Source: Candidatus Nitronereus thalassa (GTDB lineage: Bacteria > Nitrospirota > Nitrospiria > Nitrospirales > UBA8639). From it: DNA of 64,000 bases. Where the stretch lies: the NCBI RefSeq assembly GCF_032191465.1, contig NZ_JAQOUE010000001.1, positions 2,759,501-2,823,500 on the forward strand, read 5' to 3'. Below the pieces are notes generated by a model. That model searched no databases and was not told where the DNA came from. It was given only the letters and a program-made list of their open reading frames with translations. The position numbers and the translations under genes are program-made. Below are positions 1-9,010 of the stretch, piece after piece. Numbering within the stretch: the first letter of the stretch is position 1; each line of letters begins with the position of its first letter.

Positions 1-230
1 CCTTTCCCGGAAACCTGGACCTGGTCGGTTTCGATCTGAATGAAAATTCCCAACTGTTGCAGTGCCGTAAGCGTATTCAGGCAATCTTGTCCTCGACAAT
101 ATCCTCTGATCGTGGCGGATCCCTCACCCAGGGCGCTTAAGATTAATGCCCGATGGGTAATGGACTTATCACCGGGAACGTGAATCGTTCCTCTGAGCGA
201 ACCTCTGGGTGTAATGGTCAAAGAATTCAT
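1..230 (-). CDS. aroA: 3-phosphoshikimate 1-carboxyvinyltransferase (EPSP synthase), N-terminal part
   Basis: Only the first 76 codons are inside the window; the gene runs off the left edge. The translation starts MNSLTITPRGSLRGTIHVPG and continues DKSITHRALILSALGEG, which is the conserved N-terminal substrate-binding segment of EPSP synthase (PGDKSxxHR). The enzyme joins phosphoenolpyruvate and shikimate-3-phosphate in the sixth step of the shikimate pathway, in the cytoplasm. The start ATG overlaps the stop codon of the upstream tyrA gene as ATGA, so the two are almost certainly translationally coupled. It is the last visible gene of the pheA-hisC-aroF-tyrA-aroA operon. Confidence 0.93.
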   Translation of the reverse strand, partial: MNSLTITPRGSLRGTIHVPGDKSITHRALILSALGEGSATIRGYCRGQDCLNTLTALQQLGIFIQIETDQVQVSGK

Positions 231-1099
231 TTCAAGCGTTGCCGTGCGTCACGGGCCTTGGCGATTTCATGCTCAATCCCGGCTTCGTCATTTTGTTGAA
301 TGTACGACTTCATGCGTTGTAGATGTTTTTCAAGAGTTTCAATCATGAGGACGAGATTATCCTTATTCCATAAAAAGATATCTCTCCACATCTCAGGGGA
401 GCTGGCGGCGATTCGTGTGGTATCGCGAAGCCCGCCACCGGAATAATTCAATAACTCGGCATCCCCCTTGGTGTGCTGTTGCAAATCACTCAACGCATTC
501 ATGAGCGCAAAGGCTGCCACATGGGGTAAGTGGCTCACGGCTCCTAAAATCCAATCATGTAAAAAGGGGTCGATTGAATGTACGTTGGATCCTGCAACTT
601 CCCACATGTGCCGAATTTTTCCTAAGGCCTCAGCGTTGGTCCTGGCGGTTGGCGTTAAGAGGCATAAGGCGTTTTGATATAAATCACTGGTCGCCGCCCC
701 TGCCCCGGATTTTTCCTTACCGGCAATAGGATGCGCACCGACAAAGTGTACGCCCGGAGGCATGAGAGATTCAGCTTGTTCGACGAGTGGCCCTTTTACG
801 CTGCCCACGTCGCTGACAATGGTGCCCTCTGCGAGGTATCGGCCCCATTGTTTTAAGTGGCCGGAATAACTTTCGATGGGGGTGGCTAAAATGACGAGAT
901 CCGTTCCCGGCATGACGAGTTGAGGATCTTGAACGTGGCGGTCAATGGCCCCGATCTTGATGGCCAATTCCAAATTCTCAATAGTTCGGCCCACGCCCAC
1001 GACTTGATCTGCCAGGCCTTGCTGTTTGAGAATCATGCCTAATGATCCGCCGATCAGGCCGACCCCGACAATCGTGACTTGTTTGAAATGAACAGTCAT
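227..1099 (-). CDS. tyrA: Prephenate dehydrogenase
   Basis: A 290-residue protein that oxidatively decarboxylates prephenate to 4-hydroxyphenylpyruvate for tyrosine synthesis. The N-terminus carries a Rossmann dinucleotide motif, VGVGLIGGSLG (about residues 11-21), followed by GRT, and the middle has VGAHPIAGKEKSGAG, the conserved substrate-binding loop with the catalytic His of the TyrA family. A C-terminal helical dimerisation region follows. There is no ACT domain and no fused chorismate mutase, so it is the monofunctional form; feedback control probably acts at the DAHP synthase and PheA. The stop overlaps the aroA start by four bases. The 159-base gap to aroF upstream contains palindromic repeats. 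NAD versus NADP and prephenate versus arogenate preference cannot be decided from sequence alone. Confidence 0.93.
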   Translation of the reverse strand: MTVHFKQVTIVGVGLIGGSLGMILKQQGLADQVVGVGRTIENLELAIKIGAIDRHVQDPQLVMPGTDLVILATPIESYSGHLKQWGRYLAEGTIVSDVGSVKGPLVEQAESLMPPGVHFVGAHPIAGKEKSGAGAATSDLYQNALCLLTPTARTNAEALGKIRHMWEVAGSNVHSIDPFLHDWILGAVSHLPHVAAFALMNALSDLQQHTKGDAELLNYSGGGLRDTTRIAASSPEMWRDIFLWNKDNLVLMIETLEKHLQRMKSYIQQNDEAGIEHEIAKARDARQRLK

Positions 1100-1114
1100 T
1101 GGGTAAACGCCGTA

Positions 1115-1236
1115 GGTATCTCGTCACTCGTATTTCGTGAAAAAACGAAAGGCCGAGTCAACATATTGATTATGGATTATGAATGAGAATGCTAGGTTCG
1201 GAACTCATAAAAATACGAAACACGAGATGCGAAATT
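1115..1236. repeat. Palindromic intergenic repeat, family A, copy 1
   Basis: Two arms face each other in the tyrA-aroF gap: GTATCTCGTCACTCGTATTT at about 1116-1135 and AAATACGAAACACGAGATGC at about 1211-1230. Both are built from the words CGTATTTCGT and TATCTCGT or their complements. The same words recur at 3383-3466, 28068-28235, 29273-29420 and, as single arms, at 39648-39673. The transcript would fold here without breaking either reading frame. Confidence 0.7.
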
Positions 1237-1258
1237 AGGAACAACGATTTTGAGGTAG

Positions 1259-2272
1259 CTATAAATCCCGTCCTACGGCTTCAGCGATTTTTTTGAGGTC
1301 AATCATCAATTCCTTAAATCGCTTGGGCTTAATGGATTCCTCCCCGTCGCACAGGGCGCATTCTGGGTTGGAATGGACTTCAATCAACAGACCATCGGCG
1401 CCTGCCGCAATGGCGGCCTTGGCGAGGGGTGCAACAAGATTCCATTTCCCGGTGGCATGACTGGGGTCCACGATCACGGGTAAATGAGACATTTCCTTTA
1501 AGGCGGGAACCGCCGAAAGATCCAATGTATTGCGATAGTGGGTTTCAAACGTTCGAATGCCTCGTTCGCATAACATCACGTTCCGATTGCCACGTGACAT
1601 GATGTATTCCGCGGATAACAAAAATTCTTTGACGGTGGCGGACATGCCGCGTTTGAGTAACACCGGTTTATCATAAGCGCCCACTTCTTTTAGGAGCTCG
1701 AAGTTTTGCATGTTGCGAGCGCCGATTTGGATTATGTCGGCCTTTTCCAAAAATATATCAGTATCTCGTGGATCAAGGATTTCGCTGACCACGGGAAGCC
1801 CAGTTTGTTTCTTGGCTTCGGCAAGAAAGTCGAGGCCTTCCCGGCCCAAGCCTTGGAAGGAATACGGGGAGGTTCGTGGCTTATAGGCCCCACCCCGTAA
1901 AATACATCCCCCTGCGGCTTTGACTTCCTTGGCAATACCCACGGTGATTTCCAGTTTTTCCACGGCACAGGGGCCAGCCATAACCACTATTCGGTTTCCA
2001 CCGATTTGGATGTTCCCGATATCGATGACTGTATTCTGTTTTTGGAATTCCCGGCTAACCAATTTCCAGGGGGCCATGATTGGCGTGACGCTTTCTACAC
2101 CGGGAAAGACGCTCAAAGGTTGGTTGTCCAGCAATCGTTCATCCCCAATGACGCCAATTATGGTACGTTCTTCGCCTTGGGAAATTTGGGATTTCAACCC
2201 GAGTTCGCGCAGACGATCTGTGACATGGTCAATGTCTTCTTCAGTGGCTTGTGGTTTAAAGACGATGATCAT
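1259..2272 (-). CDS. aroF: 3-deoxy-7-phosphoheptulonate synthase (DAHP synthase, type I-beta)
   Basis: A 337-residue enzyme that condenses phosphoenolpyruvate and erythrose-4-phosphate, the entry step of the shikimate pathway. Residues 1 to about 75 form a ferredoxin-like regulatory domain ([17 protein letters not shown]...), as in the Thermotoga-type enzyme, where it binds tyrosine or phenylalanine. The TIM-barrel catalytic domain follows, with MAGPCAVE (about 98-105), [31 protein letters not shown] and the metal-binding VDPSHATGK near the C-terminus. It lies 15 bases downstream of hisC and upstream of tyrA in the aromatic operon. The regulatory domain suggests allosteric feedback control; which amino acid inhibits is not visible. 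Confidence 0.95.
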   Translation of the reverse strand: MIIVFKPQATEEDIDHVTDRLRELGLKSQISQGEERTIIGVIGDERLLDNQPLSVFPGVESVTPIMAPWKLVSREFQKQNTVIDIGNIQIGGNRIVVMAGPCAVEKLEITVGIAKEVKAAGGCILRGGAYKPRTSPYSFQGLGREGLDFLAEAKKQTGLPVVSEILDPRDTDIFLEKADIIQIGARNMQNFELLKEVGAYDKPVLLKRGMSATVKEFLLSAEYIMSRGNRNVMLCERGIRTFETHYRNTLDLSAVPALKEMSHLPVIVDPSHATGKWNLVAPLAKAAIAAGADGLLIEVHSNPECALCDGEESIKPKRFKELMIDLKKIAEAVGRDL

Positions 2273-2287
2273 AAATGATTACTTCTC

Positions 2288-3382
2288 TTAATTGCTCGCG
2301 GCAGATTCCTCAAGAACCTTTTTGAGAGCCCGGACAAACCGGACGTTTTCATCGGGCTGGCCAATGGTGACGCGGATCATGGATCCCCGAATGTGCCGAA
2401 CAATTACGCCCTCTTTGAGCAATCGATTGAAAATATCGTGCCCATCGCGATGGGTGTCAAAGTAGAGAAAGTTGGCTTGGCTGGGAATGGGAGACAACCT
2501 TAAATCACGGAGTTCACCTTCTAGTATCTCCATTTCGGATTCATTGAGGATACGGCTGGTAGCCACATGCTCCTCATCGCGTAACGCGGCCATCGCAGCC
2601 TTTTGCGCGAGAGCATTCGTGTTGAAGGGATTCCGTACCCGGTGTAGGTAATCCACGATTTCGGGAGTGGTCACGCCATAGCCGATGCGCAACCCGGCTA
2701 ATCCGTAAATCTTGGAAAATGTTCGAAGCACGGCCACCTGTCGGTTATCCCTCACATATTGAAGGGTGTCTGGAAACTGCGGGTGCCGGACATATTCGTA
2801 ATAAGCTTCATCAAAAACCACAATCACGTGATCTGGGACATTCGCCATGAACGCCGCCAATTCATCTTTGGTGACGATAGTCCCGGTGGGGTTATTTGGA
2901 TTGCAGATAAAGACTAGTCGCGTACGGTCGGTGATGGCCTTGGCCATGGCCGGCAAATCATGACACCAATTTTTTAATGGGACTTCTTTGATGATCCCAT
3001 GCCCACCTGTCACGGCCAGCTTATACATCACGAAGGTGTGATCTGCTATGACCGCTTCATCGCCGGGGGCGACAAAGGCTTTGACTAACAGGCTAATGAT
3101 CTCATCCGATCCATTCCCTACAGCGATCTGGTTCAAAGAGACTTTTAATCGGTCGGCAAGGGCATGGGTTAAATGATGGGCGCCGCCATCCGGGTACAGA
3201 TGGAGTGTTTCCGTGCTTTCACCGAGTGCGGCAATGGCTTTGGGAGAAGGCCCCAGGGGGTTTTCATTCGATGCCAGCTTGACTGCTCCTCGAATGCCTA
3301 ATTCTCGCTCCAATTCGTCGAGGGGCTTTCCGGGAGAATAGGGGACGAGTTTGGCAATATCTGGATGAACGTGAAGGGGCAT
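2288..3382 (-). CDS. hisC: Histidinol-phosphate aminotransferase / aromatic aminotransferase
   Basis: A fold-type I PLP aminotransferase of 364 residues starting MPLHVHPDIAKLVPYSPGKP. Visible motifs are KLASNENPLGPSPKA, NGSDEII, ICNPNNPTGT, the aspartate/tyrosine pair in VFDEAYYEY, and the PLP lysine in RTFSKIYGLAGLRIGYG. HisC transaminates imidazole-acetol phosphate in histidine synthesis, but its position between pheA and aroF/tyrA makes transamination of phenylpyruvate and hydroxyphenylpyruvate at least as likely here. A longer start at 3424 is open, but those 14 extra codons are read from a family A repeat, so the internal ATG at 3382 is preferred. Confidence 0.9.
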   Translation of the reverse strand: MPLHVHPDIAKLVPYSPGKPLDELERELGIRGAVKLASNENPLGPSPKAIAALGESTETLHLYPDGGAHHLTHALADRLKVSLNQIAVGNGSDEIISLLVKAFVAPGDEAVIADHTFVMYKLAVTGGHGIIKEVPLKNWCHDLPAMAKAITDRTRLVFICNPNNPTGTIVTKDELAAFMANVPDHVIVVFDEAYYEYVRHPQFPDTLQYVRDNRQVAVLRTFSKIYGLAGLRIGYGVTTPEIVDYLHRVRNPFNTNALAQKAAMAALRDEEHVATSRILNESEMEILEGELRDLRLSPIPSQANFLYFDTHRDGHDIFNRLLKEGVIVRHIRGSMIRVTIGQPDENVRFVRALKKVLEESAASN

Positions 3383-3466
3383 TTTGTATCTCGTATTTAG
3401 TATCTCGTATCTCGTGCCGGGCATTCGTATTTATTTACGAGATACGCTTCACGAGATGCGAATGAT
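3383..3466. repeat. Palindromic intergenic repeat, family A, copy 2
   Basis: The pheA-hisC gap holds GTATCTCGTATTTAGTATCT followed by CGTATCTCGTGC on one side, and ATTCGTATTTATTTACGAG, ATACGCTTCACGAGATGCG on the other. The arms are partly complementary and use the same words as the repeat at 1115-1236. The repeat has an open frame into hisC, which creates a false N-terminal extension. Confidence 0.7.
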
Positions 3467-3476
3467 GTTTTTTTCA

Positions 3477-4562
3477 TCAAGAGGCATGCATGGGATAGGA
3501 CCCAAGAACTTTAAGAAATAAGCAGCGAGGTTTGATTTCGTCGAGGGTCCGCCGAATTCGGTCTTCGCTGTTGTGCCCTTCCACGTCGACAAAGAAAATA
3601 TATTCCCAAGCTTTTCGTCTCGAGGGACGGGATTCAATCTTCGTCATGCTAATGCCATTCGACGCAAAGGGGCGAAGCAAATCGTACAGCGCGCCTGCGC
3701 GATCCTTGACCGACAGCATAATGGAGGTCTTGTCTTTTCCCGTGGGATCGGAAGCATGTTTGCAGAGGACCAAAAACCGCGTGAAATTATTAATGTTATC
3801 TTCGATTCGGGATTTTAAAATTTGCAATCCATACATTTCAGCGGCTAATTCCGAGGCAATAGCCGCTGCGGTGGGATCTTCAGTGCAGCGTTCGGCGGCG
3901 CGTGAGGTACTGGGGGTTTCCGCGACCGGCACATTGGGCAAATGAGTATCCAGCCAATTACGGCATTGGGCTAAGGCTTGGGGGTGTGAATAGATAATTT
4001 TGATGTCTTCCAAAGCGGTGGATTTTGACATCAGGTGATGGGACACTTCCTGCTCGACCTCCCCATAAATCATCAAATTCGAATCAATGAACATATCCAG
4101 AGTGTAATTCACCACCCCTTCCGTGGAATTTTCAATGGGCACCACACCGTAAATCGCCCGTCCCCGTTCCACTTCATTAAAGACTTCTTTGATTCCATTG
4201 ACCGGCAAGTATTTGGCCGACTCTCCAAACTTTCCGAGCGCGGCGATATGGGTAAAGGTCGCAGGCGGGCCAAGGTAGGCCACGGTTTGCGTGCCCTCAA
4301 GAGAGAGGGACGCAGACATGATCTCACGGTAGACGGGGCGAATGGCTTCATTGGGGAACGGACCGGGGTTCTTTTTGGTCAAACGTTCGACAATTGCGGC
4401 TTCTCGACCTGGGGTGTGTAGCAAAGCATTGGGATCGGCCTTGCGCTTGGCTTTGCCAATGGCAATCACGTGTTGTGAGCGCTCATTTAGCAACCGTAGG
4501 ATTTCATCATCCAGCCGATCAATTTCCTTTCGGGAATCCTCTATTTTTAGTTGCTCGCTCAT
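3477..4562 (-). CDS. pheA: Bifunctional chorismate mutase / prephenate dehydratase (P-protein)
   Basis: A 361-residue fusion that converts chorismate to prephenate and then to phenylpyruvate. Residues 1 to about 88 are an AroQ-type chorismate mutase (RKEIDRLDDEILRLLNERSQ, with KAKR). Residues about 93-270 are prephenate dehydratase, beginning VAYLGPPATFTHIAA and including GVVPIENSTEGVV and the catalytic TRF segment NNFTRFLVL. The C-terminus is an ACT domain (GALYDLLRPFASNGISMTKI, then ESRPSRR), the phenylalanine-binding feedback site. It is the first gene of the operon running left to aroA. No ORF overlaps it convincingly. Confidence 0.95.
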   Translation of the reverse strand: MSEQLKIEDSRKEIDRLDDEILRLLNERSQHVIAIGKAKRKADPNALLHTPGREAAIVERLTKKNPGPFPNEAIRPVYREIMSASLSLEGTQTVAYLGPPATFTHIAALGKFGESAKYLPVNGIKEVFNEVERGRAIYGVVPIENSTEGVVNYTLDMFIDSNLMIYGEVEQEVSHHLMSKSTALEDIKIIYSHPQALAQCRNWLDTHLPNVPVAETPSTSRAAERCTEDPTAAAIASELAAEMYGLQILKSRIEDNINNFTRFLVLCKHASDPTGKDKTSIMLSVKDRAGALYDLLRPFASNGISMTKIESRPSRRKAWEYIFFVDVEGHNSEDRIRRTLDEIKPRCLFLKVLGSYPMHAS

Positions 4563-5122
4563 ACAAACTGTTTGGGAAAAACATGGGTGAAGAGTTGACC
4601 GGGAAGCATACGCAGAATCCTGGCACTTTGCAAGAAAGCTGAGAGCAGATCTGACTCGGTCGCCACGAGGTTTTTTCTCGATTTTGAATCAGTAATTTCG
4701 GTCACTCAATGGAGTGATTGCTGAATTTGACCATTCAAGGTGAGAAAAAATCCTTCGGTGAATTTCCCGCGATCCAAGTACTTTGCCTGATGATAATGAA
4801 GGAATTAATGTTCCTATTGTGATAAATGAACAAAGTCTTAACGCGAGTTTTCCCTTCTTGAGTGACCAGCCCAAGGCAATTCTCGTTGGTACAATTCGCC
4901 TACTAAAGCTTTGACATTTATATTCCACATGCTCCAACCGATAACGGGGTAAGATGTGGATAGGTAACACATAGTTGCAGCTTATGTGGGTTAGGCCCTT
5001 TTGTTTCACTGGGTTGCAATTTATGGTTATAGTCCATTCTCATTTCCAGAATGGACGGCCCTGAGTCGGTGGTGTCTGGCGCCGAGCAGGAAGGTCCGAA
5101 TTCATGGGAGGGGTGACAGCTT
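4563..5122. other. Non-coding divergent region between pheA and the PilZ gene
   Basis: About 560 bases separate two divergently transcribed genes, so promoters for both should lie here. Short open frames exist but none has a ribosome binding site or a recognisable product. The clearest element is a perfect inverted repeat, TCCATTCT (5033-5040) and AGAATGGA (5048-5055), 68 bases before the PilZ start; it could be an operator or a 5' leader hairpin. I could not pick convincing -35/-10 pairs. Confidence 0.45.
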
Positions 5123-5509
5123 ATGGAAAGCACAGACAACCGGCGACAATTTACCCGTGTGAGGGTGAACTTGTTGACAGAACTTCGCTCCGGGGAAACC
5201 GTGGATATTGCAGGATCTTTAGCCAATGTCAGTATGAGTGGTTTATTTCTGACCTGCCCAACCCATCTCCCCATTGAGACGCCCTGTACTCTAAATTTGA
5301 TGCTTGAAGGAGGTGTGGAGGCCATCACCATTCAAACAGAAGCACAGGTGATTCGAAACGATTCTGAAGGTATGGCCCTTCAGTTTACGAAAATTCTCGG
5401 CCCTGAAAGTCTTCAGCATTTGCAAAATCTCGTTATGTATAATAGTGGCGATCAGATAGATCAGGTGGAAAATGAGTTGACTCACCATGTAGGTCTTAAT
5501 CCATCATAA
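5123..5509 (+). CDS. PilZ domain protein (cyclic di-GMP receptor candidate)
   Basis: A 128-residue single-domain protein. It carries both PilZ signature elements: the N-terminal RRQFTRVRV segment (RxxxR) and NVSMSGLFL, equivalent to the D/NxSxxG motif, with the usual beta-barrel strands after it. PilZ proteins bind cyclic di-GMP and pass the signal to motility, pili or exopolysaccharide machinery. The start follows a GGGAGGGG ribosome binding site. The gene stands alone between non-coding stretches of about 560 and 264 bases, so its partner cannot be inferred from neighbours. Confidence 0.85.
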   Translation: MESTDNRRQFTRVRVNLLTELRSGETVDIAGSLANVSMSGLFLTCPTHLPIETPCTLNLMLEGGVEAITIQTEAQVIRNDSEGMALQFTKILGPESLQHLQNLVMYNSGDQIDQVENELTHHVGLNPS

Positions 5510-5598
5510 CGTGTTAAGAATCTATTACTCCCTCTCCTGCGAATCCAGATTTTGAACTTTCTTGTTCCGGTAGTTGCTGCGGGGTAACCATGGAGTTT

Positions 5599-5617
5599 TC
5601 CCATTTGGAAAATGGGA
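5599..5617. other. Inverted repeat in the PilZ-ferredoxin/MBL gap
   Basis: TCCCATTT (5599-5606) and AAATGGGA (5610-5617) form a perfect 8-bp stem with a 3-base loop in the 264-base gap. No T-run follows, so it is not a typical terminator; it could be an operator for the downstream gene. Confidence 0.4.
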
Positions 5618-5773
5618 GAGGATTTTCAAATAATATTGCCACTGAACACCCCACGGTCCAGCTATGAGATTATTTAAATGACACGGGGTTTCGTCCCTGT
5701 ATTATATAATCCACTCCTAATTTTCTTCCCATAAAAGCAATGCAGTTGTTACAATCCTCATGAAGGGTTTTTT

Positions 5774-6637
5774 ATGGCCAATTTTTCCAAACGTCTTGTC
5801 AGCAATATCGAAGGTAATTTCTTTGTCGATTCCACATGTATCGATTGTGATACTTGTCGACAGTTAGCCCCGACAACATTTGTCGAGGATGGCAACTACT
5901 CTACGGTGTTCCACCAACCTGAAAATAAGACTGAGGAGTCTGAAGCCTATCAGGCGTTAATAGCCTGTCCGGTCGGATCAATAGGGGTGCTAGAGCATAA
6001 TGACTTCGAATTCACCAAAGCGAAAGCGTCATTTCCGATGGAGCTGGAAACTGGTGTGTTGTACAACGGGTTCAATTCCGAAAAGTCATTTGGGGCGAAC
6101 AGCTATTTTGTGGAACATCCTGAGGGGAATTGGCTGATCGACTCACCACGATATGTTAAGCACTTGGTCGATGCCTTCAAAGAGCGGGGCGGGATTCGGT
6201 ACATTTTTTTGAGCCATGAGGATGATGTGGCCGATGCCAGCCGCTATGCGAAGGTGTTTGAGGCCACACGAATCATCCATCGGGAAGACCTTCGGGCTTT
6301 GCCAGAGGCCGAATGGGTAGTGGAGGGTGAAGACGTGGTCCAAGTAGGTCCAGAATTTTCATTCATTCCCGTACCCGGGCATACGCAGGGAAGTCTGGCT
6401 CTACTCTACAACAATCGGTTTCTCTTTTCCGGCGACCATCTTTGGTGGGATCCGATTAGGGGACAGTTAGACGCGCCCTCGGTTTTAATTTGGGATAAGG
6501 AAAAATTGATGGAATCCTTGACCCGGCTTCTGGATGTGCCGTTTGAATGGGTGCTTCCGGGCCATGGGCATAGGGCCTATTTCGAGGCTAAGACGATGCG
6601 TGGTTATGTGAAGGCCTTGGTTGAATTGCGTGCTTAG
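5774..6637 (+). CDS. Ferredoxin-metallo-beta-lactamase fold fusion protein
   Basis: A 287-residue protein with two parts. Residues about 10-75 resemble a small 4Fe-4S ferredoxin: Cys22, Cys25 and Cys28 (CIDCDTC) and Cys65 (ACPVGSI). Residues about 90-285 are a metallo-beta-lactamase fold with SHEDDVAD in place of the usual HxHxDH, PGHTQGS, FSGDH and LPGHGHR. The first metal motif keeps one His and the acidic residues, so metal content may differ from classical hydrolases. Such fusions are usually guessed to be redox-linked hydrolases or oxygen/NO-type reductases, but I know of no assigned substrate. The gene stands alone and ends 13 bases from the convergent ppk2 stop. Confidence 0.8.
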   Translation: MANFSKRLVSNIEGNFFVDSTCIDCDTCRQLAPTTFVEDGNYSTVFHQPENKTEESEAYQALIACPVGSIGVLEHNDFEFTKAKASFPMELETGVLYNGFNSEKSFGANSYFVEHPEGNWLIDSPRYVKHLVDAFKERGGIRYIFLSHEDDVADASRYAKVFEATRIIHREDLRALPEAEWVVEGEDVVQVGPEFSFIPVPGHTQGSLALLYNNRFLFSGDHLWWDPIRGQLDAPSVLIWDKEKLMESLTRLLDVPFEWVLPGHGHRAYFEAKTMRGYVKALVELRA

Positions 6638-6650
6638 GCCAGTTCTGGGC

Positions 6651-7526
6651 TTAGCCCCCTTTTTCCAATTTCTTTTTCATTCGGGAGAATTGGGCTTTTT
6701 CTTTGATCCCCACTTTTGGATATTCCAACCCCAAACTTTTGAGCGTATCAACGATGATCTGAGCAACACACAGGCGCATGTACGGTTTGTCATCGGCGGG
6801 AATGGCATACCACGGGGCCCATGGTCGGGATGTGGCATTTAAGCAGTCTTCATAAGCCCTCATATATTTGCCCCAGAGTTGGCGCTCATCCACATCCGCT
6901 TGTGCAAATTTCCAGTGTTTTTGAGGATGACTCAGGCGGGACAGGAAACGTTTCTTTTGTTCAGCCTTGGAAACATTAAGCCAAAACTTCAGAATAATTG
7001 TTCCATTTCTGGCAAGATGCTTCTCATGATCAAGAATGGATTCATGCCGATCTTCCCACAGCCGTTCTAAGTCTATGTGGTTGGGGAGGCTTTGCATTTC
7101 CAAGTATTGGGAATGCACACGGACCACGAGTACCTCTTCGTAATAACTTCGGTTGAAAATCCCAATCTTTCCTCGTTCGGGGAGTCGGATGGTCGTTCGC
7201 CATAAAAAATCGTGGGCACGTTCCAATGTCGAAGGTGCTTTAAACGAGAACACCTGGCAACCAGAGGGGTCGATACCATTCATGACGGCGCGGATAGTAC
7301 TATCTTTTCCCGCCGCATCCATGGCCTGAAAAATCAACAATAGAGAATACTGGCCATTGGCATAGAGCATCCTCTGCACATCATCCAACTCCTTTACTAA
7401 TTTTTGGAGTTGCACCATACATGCTTTTCTCCCTGGAGCGCCTACCAATGGAATGGTCCGAGCATCTTTCACGGTGAATGTGCCGGTGTAGGGAACGAGA
7501 AAAGGATGAGAGCGGGTTTCAAACAT
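6651..7526 (-). CDS. ppk2: Polyphosphate kinase 2 family protein
   Basis: A 291-residue single-domain PPK2. It has the P-loop AMDAAGKDST (about 68-77), the NGIDPSGCQVFSFKAPS segment, and the Walker B-like region GIFNRSYYEEVLVVRVH typical of the family. PPK2 enzymes move phosphate between polyphosphate and nucleoside mono- or diphosphates, usually in the direction of NTP formation. The gene is away from the polyphosphate cluster at 40-48 kb, which suggests separate control. The subclass (ADP- or AMP-phosphorylating) cannot be fixed by reading. Confidence 0.9.
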   Translation of the reverse strand: MFETRSHPFLVPYTGTFTVKDARTIPLVGAPGRKACMVQLQKLVKELDDVQRMLYANGQYSLLLIFQAMDAAGKDSTIRAVMNGIDPSGCQVFSFKAPSTLERAHDFLWRTTIRLPERGKIGIFNRSYYEEVLVVRVHSQYLEMQSLPNHIDLERLWEDRHESILDHEKHLARNGTIILKFWLNVSKAEQKKRFLSRLSHPQKHWKFAQADVDERQLWGKYMRAYEDCLNATSRPWAPWYAIPADDKPYMRLCVAQIIVDTLKSLGLEYPKVGIKEKAQFSRMKKKLEKGG

Positions 7527-7704
7527 GGAAGGGTTGTATCAGATCGAAGAGATAATTTCGAACCGAGTTTAACGGATCACTACGCATGGTTAAAAACTAA
7601 GAGAAAATTTTTCTTTTTCATGCTCACGGCATTTAGTTTTGATCAGTCATTAACCGACAAGAAGTCAGAAGGCCAAAGATAAATTTCAACGAAGGAACGG
7701 TAGC

Positions 7705-8301
7705 ATGATCACAGCGATTGGAGATGTATTACGGCGATGTTATGAACGAGGGTGGATTACGACGCGAGATGGCAATTGCAGTGTGAAACCAGCTCGGAGC
7801 ACGTATTTATATATCACGCCTTCAGGGTGGAGAAAAACCATTGTGCATCCTGAACATATGGTCAAAATTAAATTAAAAGATGGACAAATGTTTATTCCCG
7901 AGGGTGCCTCGCCTTCCGGCGAATTACATATGCATTATTTGTTGACCAAGGGGTATCCCAAAACTCGGGCGGTGGTTCATGTGCACCCTACCCATGTCGT
8001 TGCGGCCATGTATCGAGGATTTGATTTGCCGAAACTGTGTGAACAGTTTCCCGAGATTCATCGGTATACTCGGGTCGGGGCTTCTGTTCCGTTTCTTCCG
8101 GCCATTAGCACTGAGCTGGGAGATGCAACAGCGGTGGCCTTGGGTGTGACTGAAGCCAATCCCGCGGGGCAATATGATATTGTTGGTCAAGCTAACCATG
8201 GGGTCTGTGCCATGGCGTCAGATCCGTGGTCGGCCTACGAGCACATTGAACGGCTCGATCATATTTGTGAAATTGCTCTGAAAAGTGGGGTGGCGCCTTA
8301 A
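7705..8301 (+). CDS. Class II aldolase/adducin family protein
   Basis: A 198-residue class II aldolase of the L-fuculose/ribulose-phosphate type. It shows the N-terminal TRDGNCSVKP segment (phosphate and substrate loop), ITPSGWRK, the catalytic glutamate and zinc ligand region SGELHMHYLL, and the HVHPTH zinc-binding pair. These enzymes cleave or epimerise small sugar phosphates; methylthioribulose-phosphate dehydratase is a close alternative. A ribosome binding site (GAAGGAACGG) precedes the ATG. No sugar pathway genes are nearby, so the substrate is unknown. Confidence 0.8.
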   Translation: MITAIGDVLRRCYERGWITTRDGNCSVKPARSTYLYITPSGWRKTIVHPEHMVKIKLKDGQMFIPEGASPSGELHMHYLLTKGYPKTRAVVHVHPTHVVAAMYRGFDLPKLCEQFPEIHRYTRVGASVPFLPAISTELGDATAVALGVTEANPAGQYDIVGQANHGVCAMASDPWSAYEHIERLDHICEIALKSGVAP

Positions 8302-8368
8302 CGGGGATCCTGATGTGTAAAGCGTGATCCCTAACGGGTATTACTTGTAAAATTTTTTATCTTTTGCA

Positions 8369-9010
8369 TTACGTTTTCCGTTTTGCCAGCACATTGAGCC
8401 ATCGGCCTTTTCGCTCCTGGTTGACGACCGTTTTCAGGAACACCACCTCCCATCCGGCCTTTCCCATCATTTGGTGCAATTCCTGTTTGTGCCACTTCGA
8501 AAGAAATCGGCCTGGAATCCATTGATTGCCCAGAAATCCTGATCCTTTTCCATGCAACAGAGTGGCTCCCAATAGTCCACCGGGCTTCGCCATGTCATGA
8601 AGTTCTTGGAAGATTCGGGGGGCGAGGGATTTGGGGGTATGAATCAGCGACGCTGCGGCCCAAATCCCATGGAACGTGAGTGGCAAGAAAGGGAGCCGTT
8701 CAATATCTGCCTGAACCAAGGACAATCTCCAGCTGCGCTTTCTTGCCACCTGAAGGAAGGGCCATGTCATATCGAGGCCCACAACATGAAACTTCTGTTG
8801 TCGAAGATATCGGCTATCTTGCCCGAGGCCGCACCCCAAGTCCAAGAGTTGGGGGTGCTTGGGAAGTTGGTGAATCCATGTGGTTAGGAGAGGAGGGGTG
8901 CGATAGGTACGACGATGCCATTCCGCAAAATAGTCCTCGGAACCAGAAGTATAAGCCTGAATGGTCCGTTTGGTGGTTAATCTAAGTGAGCTCATTCCTG
9001 AGATATTCAC
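8369..9010 (-). CDS. Class I SAM-dependent methyltransferase
   Basis: About 213 residues with the methyltransferase core: motif I LLDLGCGLGQDSRYL, motif II VVGLDM, motif III VQADIERLPF, and LHDMAKPGGLLGATLLHGKG as motif IV. The central WAAASLIH matches small-molecule methyltransferases of the UbiE/type 11 group. The substrate is not apparent. The first codon is GTG at 9010; an ATG at 8995 is an alternative. It is convergent with the aldolase gene, with a GGGATC/GATCCC inverted repeat (8304-8331) between them. Confidence 0.8.
   Translation of the reverse strand: MNISGMSSLRLTTKRTIQAYTSGSEDYFAEWHRRTYRTPPLLTTWIHQLPKHPQLLDLGCGLGQDSRYLRQQKFHVVGLDMTWPFLQVARKRSWRLSLVQADIERLPFLPLTFHGIWAAASLIHTPKSLAPRIFQELHDMAKPGGLLGATLLHGKGSGFLGNQWIPGRFLSKWHKQELHQMMGKAGWEVVFLKTVVNQERKGRWLNVLAKRKT

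Noticed and set aside
4689-5009. 106-codon minus-strand frame in the pheA-PilZ gap
   Set aside because: Low-quality composition, no ribosome binding site and it occupies the shared promoter region.
8304-8331. GGGATC/GATCCC as a bidirectional terminator
   Set aside because: Only six pairs with a 16-base loop and no adjacent T-run; too weak to annotate as a terminator.
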